A DNA stretch of 10,902 bases, from positions 1 to 10,902 of the forward strand of contig JAEXPL010000129.1 of NCBI GenBank assembly GCA_023446865.1, written 5' to 3'. Below, piece after piece: positions 7,552-10,902 of the stretch (positions within the stretch are counted from its first letter, which is position 1; each line of letters begins with the position of its first letter). The stretch comes from Verrucomicrobiota bacterium. Lineage in GTDB: Bacteria > Verrucomicrobiota > Verrucomicrobiia > Opitutales > Opitutaceae. The translations under genes were made by a program, and so were the position numbers. The notes under the pieces are model-generated. The model searched no databases. It saw only the letters and a list, made by a program, of their open reading frames with translations, and was not told where the DNA came from.

Positions 7552-10245
7552 CTACGGCTGAACCTTCCGGGCGATCGCGTCGGCCGCGTTGCCCGCGACG
7601 ACCCAGCTCGCCGAACCCGCCACGACGGCCTCGTGCTCGAACCAGAGGAAACCGAAATCGTCGAGGCTCTCCGGGAAGTCCGGCTTGATGATGATGTATC
7701 CGGGAACCACGGCTCCGGGGATGTAGGCGTTGTCGCCGCGGTTGAAGCTGTAGGTCTTCGTCTTCGAGACGGTGCCGACACCCGCCACGTACGAGGTGTT
7801 GTTCACCGGGTGCGTGCCGAGGATGTAGTTCACGGCGCGGAGGGAATACTCGGGGCTCACCAGGTCCGGATAGGCCTTGTGCAGAAAATACATTCGGATC
7901 GCCATTTCGACCACCGCGCCCGACCCGCCCCAGGTGCGCAGGCTGGGCGGAACCCCGAACGGGGTCGCGTCCAGTTCCTTGTCCAGACCGGCCATGTAGG
8001 TCTTCACCGCCTCGCGCAGTTGGGCTTTCTCGCTCGCATCGAGGTAATCCATGGCGCGAACCGCCATCCAACCGCGGAACTCCATCTGCTCGCCGACAAT
8101 CATGTCGGGGAGCAGCTCCTTGAGCCGGGCCTTGTAGGGCTCGGCGCCCTTCGTGGCGATGGTCAGCTCCACCGCCGCGGGCCAGTCCAGTCCGACGCGG
8201 AAACGCGCCGCCCGTGAACCGGCGGCAGGAGCCGTCGGGCTCATGGTCGCGACCGCGACAACGGTTGGCGCTTGCCCCGCTTGGTCGGTCGAGACCGTCC
8301 CCTGGGATGCGGCCAAGACCCCGGTGGCCGGAGCCGCTTCCGGGTCTCCGCCGAAGTTCCACCCGCCCTTGGGCGCCGACGTCGGATGGGCTTTTTCCTC
8401 GTTCCAGGTCCTGATCGCCGTCTCGAGGCATTCCTTCGCGGCGGCATCGTCCCACCCTTTCAACGTGTCGGCCGCCGCCGCGAGCGCCGCCACGGCCTGC
8501 CACTGGAAGAACGGGTTGGTCGTGGAGAAGATCCAGCGGTCGTCGGGCCGGCCGGAAAAGTCGCCCTTCACTTCGTTGGGCCCGAGGTTCGGGTCGTAGA
8601 TCCGGCCGTCGGTCTTCGTCGCGCCGTCACCCAAGTGTGTATACTGGCGCAGGTCGGGTTCGTGCGTGCCGCGGATCGAGTGACCGAAGGCGCGGAACTG
8701 CGCCAGGATGTACGAGATGCCGTGTTTGACCTGCTGCACCGCGTCCGGGATGCCGTCGGGGCGGTGGAGCTCGACCGCGCGGGCGGCCTCGTCGACCGAG
8801 AGCTGGTCGTGCTGGAGATCAAATTCGCGATACGCCAAGGCGAGATTGTGGATCACGCTCAGTTGGGCCGGTTCCTCGAGGTCGAAATCGCCGGCATCGT
8901 ACCAGCCGCCGACGTTCATGCCGGGGATGCGATCGCCGCCCTTGAACTTGCCGTCGGTGGCCGTGGCCTGGTTCCAGCCGTCGAACTGCTCGCCGACGAC
9001 GGGCGCCAGAATGGCGTCGTCGAGATGCGAGGCGCCGTGCCACACGCGGTAGCCTTCGCGGACGGAGACGTGGTCCATCTGGATCGCGATGTGGTGGCTC
9101 AGGCTGGGTTTCCAGCTGTTGGCGTAGACATCCTTGGCAATGGGGAACGCGGCCGTTCGCTGCCCGGCGTACTCGATCACGTAGAGACCGGGCTCGCGCA
9201 CCGGAGTGAAATCAAACTTCGAATAGACGTAGCGCAGCCACGGGGTGGACGGTGTGATCGGCCCCTCGAACACTGGCGTGTACGAGCCGTTTTCCATGAG
9301 CCGGAGAACCTTGGCCGTGCCCGGCCCGCTGAACTTCGGATCCAGCTCGAGCACCGCCACCTTCGAGAAGGCCGGCGCGTAGCCGACCTGGCTGTGCGCG
9401 ATCATCGGCGGGCGCGTCCAGTTCGGAATCACATCGGGCCGGATGTGCCACACGATCGCGCCCTTGGTCTTGCCCGCCGGAATCAACGAGCGCAGGACGA
9501 ACCAGCCGTTCTGGGCGCGGCTGCGACCGTCGAACAGCATGAGGTCCGCCGTCTCCGAGGTGACGCTGAGGCGGGCCTGCGGGTCGTCGACGCCAAGGGT
9601 GATCGTCTTGCCCGTCGCAAACGGGAGCGGCTGCGTGTAGCCCTTGGCCTTGTCCCAATCCTCGAGGTAGTACGCCTTCTTCGGCTCATCGGCGAGGGGC
9701 AGTACTTTGGTCATCGGATCCTCGGGCGTACGCGGGAAGATCCCGGCCTTGGCGCCATCGACGAGGTACGCTTTGCCCATGTAGATCGAGGGCAGAAACT
9801 CGAGGTTGAAGCCCGCGCGCCCGGCCAATTTCTCGGGGAGCGGCTGCTCGAGGTTGATGCTCACCCGCACCCCGCCGGGTTCGGCCGCGACCTCGAGTTT
9901 GTAGCTGAGTTCAAACGTCGGGAACGCCAAGTCCGCCGTGAGCGTGCCGGCCGACTTGTCCGCGTGGCGGCCCTTGAGGGTCGCCACCAGGTCCCACTGC
10001 TCCGGCGTGGGCATCAGGCGCACGTCGCCATTGGTGGCGATCCGCTGGCCATGGAGAATCATCTCCATCGCCGTATTCTTCTGATCGACGAAGACCGGAT
10101 GGTACGTGCTGTCGTAGAGAAACACGCTGAAACCTTGGTCATCGAGGTAGTTCTTGTCGGTCACCCTCACGGCGACATCGGCGCCGAAGAGGCAGGAGCA
10201 GGAGGTGAACGCCAAGAGGTAACACAGACGCATAGGGGAATGCAT
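7552..10245 (-). CDS. Secreted glycoside hydrolase family 9-like protein with CelD_N-type Ig domain
   Basis: An 897-residue exported GH9-type glycanase. A signal peptide spans about 1-21 (LCYLLAFTSCSCLFGA, cleavage probably before D23). Residues 22-278 are an unassigned, strand-rich region. Residues about 280-370 (HSQVGYAPAFSKVAVLEL) match the CelD_N Ig-like domain of GH9 enzymes, and the helical catalytic domain runs from about 378 to 893. The GH9 catalytic-base motif is clear: GGWYDAGDFD at 446-455, with D450 and D453. The probable general acid is E872 in FEHEAVV, where GH9 enzymes have NEV. NNTSYVAGVG (815-824) also fits GH9, but the usual HPHHR motif is absent; FNRGDNAYIPG follows instead. 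A Pro/Ala/Thr-rich insert covers about 632-680. The start is ATG at 10245, or ATG at 10233, which gives a more normal signal peptide; neither has a Shine-Dalgarno sequence. The gene stands alone with no transporter nearby. The substrate is open: beta-glucan is possible, another glycan equally so. Confidence 0.82.
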   Translation of the reverse strand: MHSPMRLCYLLAFTSCSCLFGADVAVRVTDKNYLDDQGFSVFLYDSTYHPVFVDQKNTAMEMILHGQRIATNGDVRLMPTPEQWDLVATLKGRHADKSAGTLTADLAFPTFELSYKLEVAAEPGGVRVSINLEQPLPEKLAGRAGFNLEFLPSIYMGKAYLVDGAKAGIFPRTPEDPMTKVLPLADEPKKAYYLEDWDKAKGYTQPLPFATGKTITLGVDDPQARLSVTSETADLMLFDGRSRAQNGWFVLRSLIPAGKTKGAIVWHIRPDVIPNWTRPPMIAHSQVGYAPAFSKVAVLELDPKFSGPGTAKVLRLMENGSYTPVFEGPITPSTPWLRYVYSKFDFTPVREPGLYVIEYAGQRTAAFPIAKDVYANSWKPSLSHHIAIQMDHVSVREGYRVWHGASHLDDAILAPVVGEQFDGWNQATATDGKFKGGDRIPGMNVGGWYDAGDFDLEEPAQLSVIHNLALAYREFDLQHDQLSVDEAARAVELHRPDGIPDAVQQVKHGISYILAQFRAFGHSIRGTHEPDLRQYTHLGDGATKTDGRIYDPNLGPNEVKGDFSGRPDDRWIFSTTNPFFQWQAVAALAAAADTLKGWDDAAAKECLETAIRTWNEEKAHPTSAPKGGWNFGGDPEAAPATGVLAASQGTVSTDQAGQAPTVVAVATMSPTAPAAGSRAARFRVGLDWPAAVELTIATKGAEPYKARLKELLPDMIVGEQMEFRGWMAVRAMDYLDASEKAQLREAVKTYMAGLDKELDATPFGVPPSLRTWGGSGAVVEMAIRMYFLHKAYPDLVSPEYSLRAVNYILGTHPVNNTSYVAGVGTVSKTKTYSFNRGDNAYIPGAVVPGYIIIKPDFPESLDDFGFLWFEHEAVVAGSASWVVAGNAADAIARKVQP

Positions 10246-10671
10246 GGGGCGCGGAGTGTGGGACAGCTTCGCTCGAGTTCAACTGGCGATGCGTACTTGC
10301 CATAGCATTGGCGGGGTCTTCTCCGCTCGAACTATTGATCAACCGGCGCGCTGGCGTCCGATGGCCGCACTGGGCGGCGCCGCGGGTACGCTCCTGCCGG
10401 CGTGCGACACCTCCGCGGCCCGCCCTCGCCCGGTGATGGAGCGAGCTGCCGTTCGGCCGCGCCGACGAGGTGCTAGGTTCCGGGCCGCTGGCGCGAACCA
10501 GGATCGCCAAAGCCAACCGACCGGAACGGATATCTGACCCTCTCGGGGCCAAACAGCTGCGGCAGCAGGCGAATCCGCCAACACCTCGACCAGGATCGTC
10601 CAATCCGTCCGGTTCCGCCACTCGGTGTCACCGGCCCGGTTACGCTCCGGCGGTAGCGGCCCTTCTCAGAA
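10246..10671. other. 425-base gap without a recognised gene
   Basis: This should hold the promoter of the GH9-type gene and the downstream flank of the tRNA. I see no convincing -35/-10 pair. The only small symmetric site is TTGATCAA at 10335-10342, 89 bases before the GH9 start, too short to interpret. Open frames here on either strand are Arg/Ala/Pro-rich with no recognisable domain and look like products of high GC. Confidence 0.5.
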
Positions 10672-10745
10672 TGGTGCGGGCGGCGGGAATCGAACCCGCC
10701 TCTCAAGCTTGGGAAGCTCGCATACTACCGATGTACTACGCCCGC
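10672..10745 (-). tRNA. tRNA-Gly(CCC)
   Basis: On the - strand a complete cloverleaf can be drawn. The acceptor stem GCGGGCG/CGCCCGC is fully paired. The D stem GTAC/GTAT encloses a loop with GG. The anticodon stem is CGAGC/GCTTG with loop TTCCCAA, so the anticodon is CCC (10711-10713, + strand ggg), reading GGG glycine codons. The variable loop is AGAG, and the T arm GCGGG/CCCGC has loop TTCGATT. The discriminator base is A, and CCA is encoded (10672-10674). No tight promoter is visible upstream and no T-rich terminator directly downstream. Confidence 0.95.
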
Positions 10746-10873
10746 GGACCAAGGGAAGGAACGCCCGGACGTTGCCGGCTGCCACGCCCGTTGACAAGTG
10801 CGCAGTTGGGACCGCGTCACCCACCCGGATCCTCACGATGCGATCGGGCCTGCGTTGGTAGGGACGCCGCCTC

Positions 10874-10896
10874 GTGTTCTTCGCGGCGAAGAACAC
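10874..10896. repeat. 10-bp perfect hairpin at the window edge
   Basis: GTGTTCTTCG and CGAAGAACAC pair perfectly around the loop CGG. It lies 128 bases upstream of the tRNA on the - strand side, with only six bases of window beyond it, so its parent gene and any T-tract cannot be judged. It may be the terminator of a gene outside the window. The outer TGTTC and GAACA half-sites are 12 bases apart, which is unlike a compact repressor site. Confidence 0.45.
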
Positions 10897-10902
10897 TGGG
10901 CC

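Noticed and set aside
10186..10245. Lipoprotein signal in the GH9 protein (FTSC near residues 13-16)
   Set aside because: Phe at the -3 position does not fit a lipobox, and a normal signal peptidase I site (LFGA before D) follows.
8272..10305. A 677-codon open frame on the + strand opposite the GH9 gene
   Set aside because: It is Arg/Val/Ala-rich with no recognisable domain and mirrors a real gene with signal peptide and GH9 motifs; long antisense frames are expected at this GC content.
10791..10819. TTGACA on the + strand as a promoter
   Set aside because: The hexamer 17 bases downstream is GCGTCA, not a -10 box, and no + strand gene follows in the window.
10625..10896. Short open frames on both strands across the tRNA
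   Set aside because: They overlap a fully paired tRNA-Gly, and their peptide ends (for example RVRFPPPAPF) are typical tRNA translation artefacts.

Overview
This is a GC-rich chromosomal stretch (roughly two-thirds G+C, strong G/C at third codon positions) carrying six protein genes and one tRNA. The genes begin without a clear Shine-Dalgarno sequence. The mix (split ResB/CcsA-type cytochrome c maturation genes, a GH9-type glycanase with a large extra N-terminal region, a RecN with lineage-like motif changes) fits a free-living heterotroph such as a member of the Verrucomicrobiota, perhaps Opitutaceae. That placement is an impression from gene style and was not tested by alignment.

Left part, + strand: a ResB-like membrane protein (11-1189) is followed after 13 bases by a CcsA/ResC-like protein (1203-3056). 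Together they form a probable System II cytochrome c assembly operon that delivers and attaches haem on the outer face of the cytoplasmic membrane. After a 205-base gap with GC-rich hairpins comes a multi-spanning GT-C (family 39 type) glycosyltransferase (3262-4767).

Middle, - strand: recN (stop at 4859) is convergent with the glycosyltransferase across a 91-base gap that holds an 8-bp hairpin. Upstream of recN lies a Nudix hydrolase of ADP-ribose pyrophosphatase type (6717-7289). The 262 bases between the Nudix start and the next gene are dense in structure: an AT-rich 9+9 palindrome, a long hairpin with a T-rich tail, and an 11-bp GC hairpin.

Right part, - strand: a secreted 897-residue GH9-type protein (7552-10245) with an unassigned N-terminal region, a CelD_N-like Ig domain and a divergent catalytic domain. 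About 425 bases without a recognisable gene follow, then tRNA-Gly(CCC) (10672-10745, - strand) and a 10-bp hairpin at the window edge.

The genes belong to separate housekeeping and carbohydrate functions. I see no phage, transposon, CRISPR or defence system. The points most worth a second look are the architecture and missing consensus motifs of the GH9 protein, the structured 7290-7551 gap, the intergenic hairpins that share a GCTGAA-type loop, and the altered RecN motifs.
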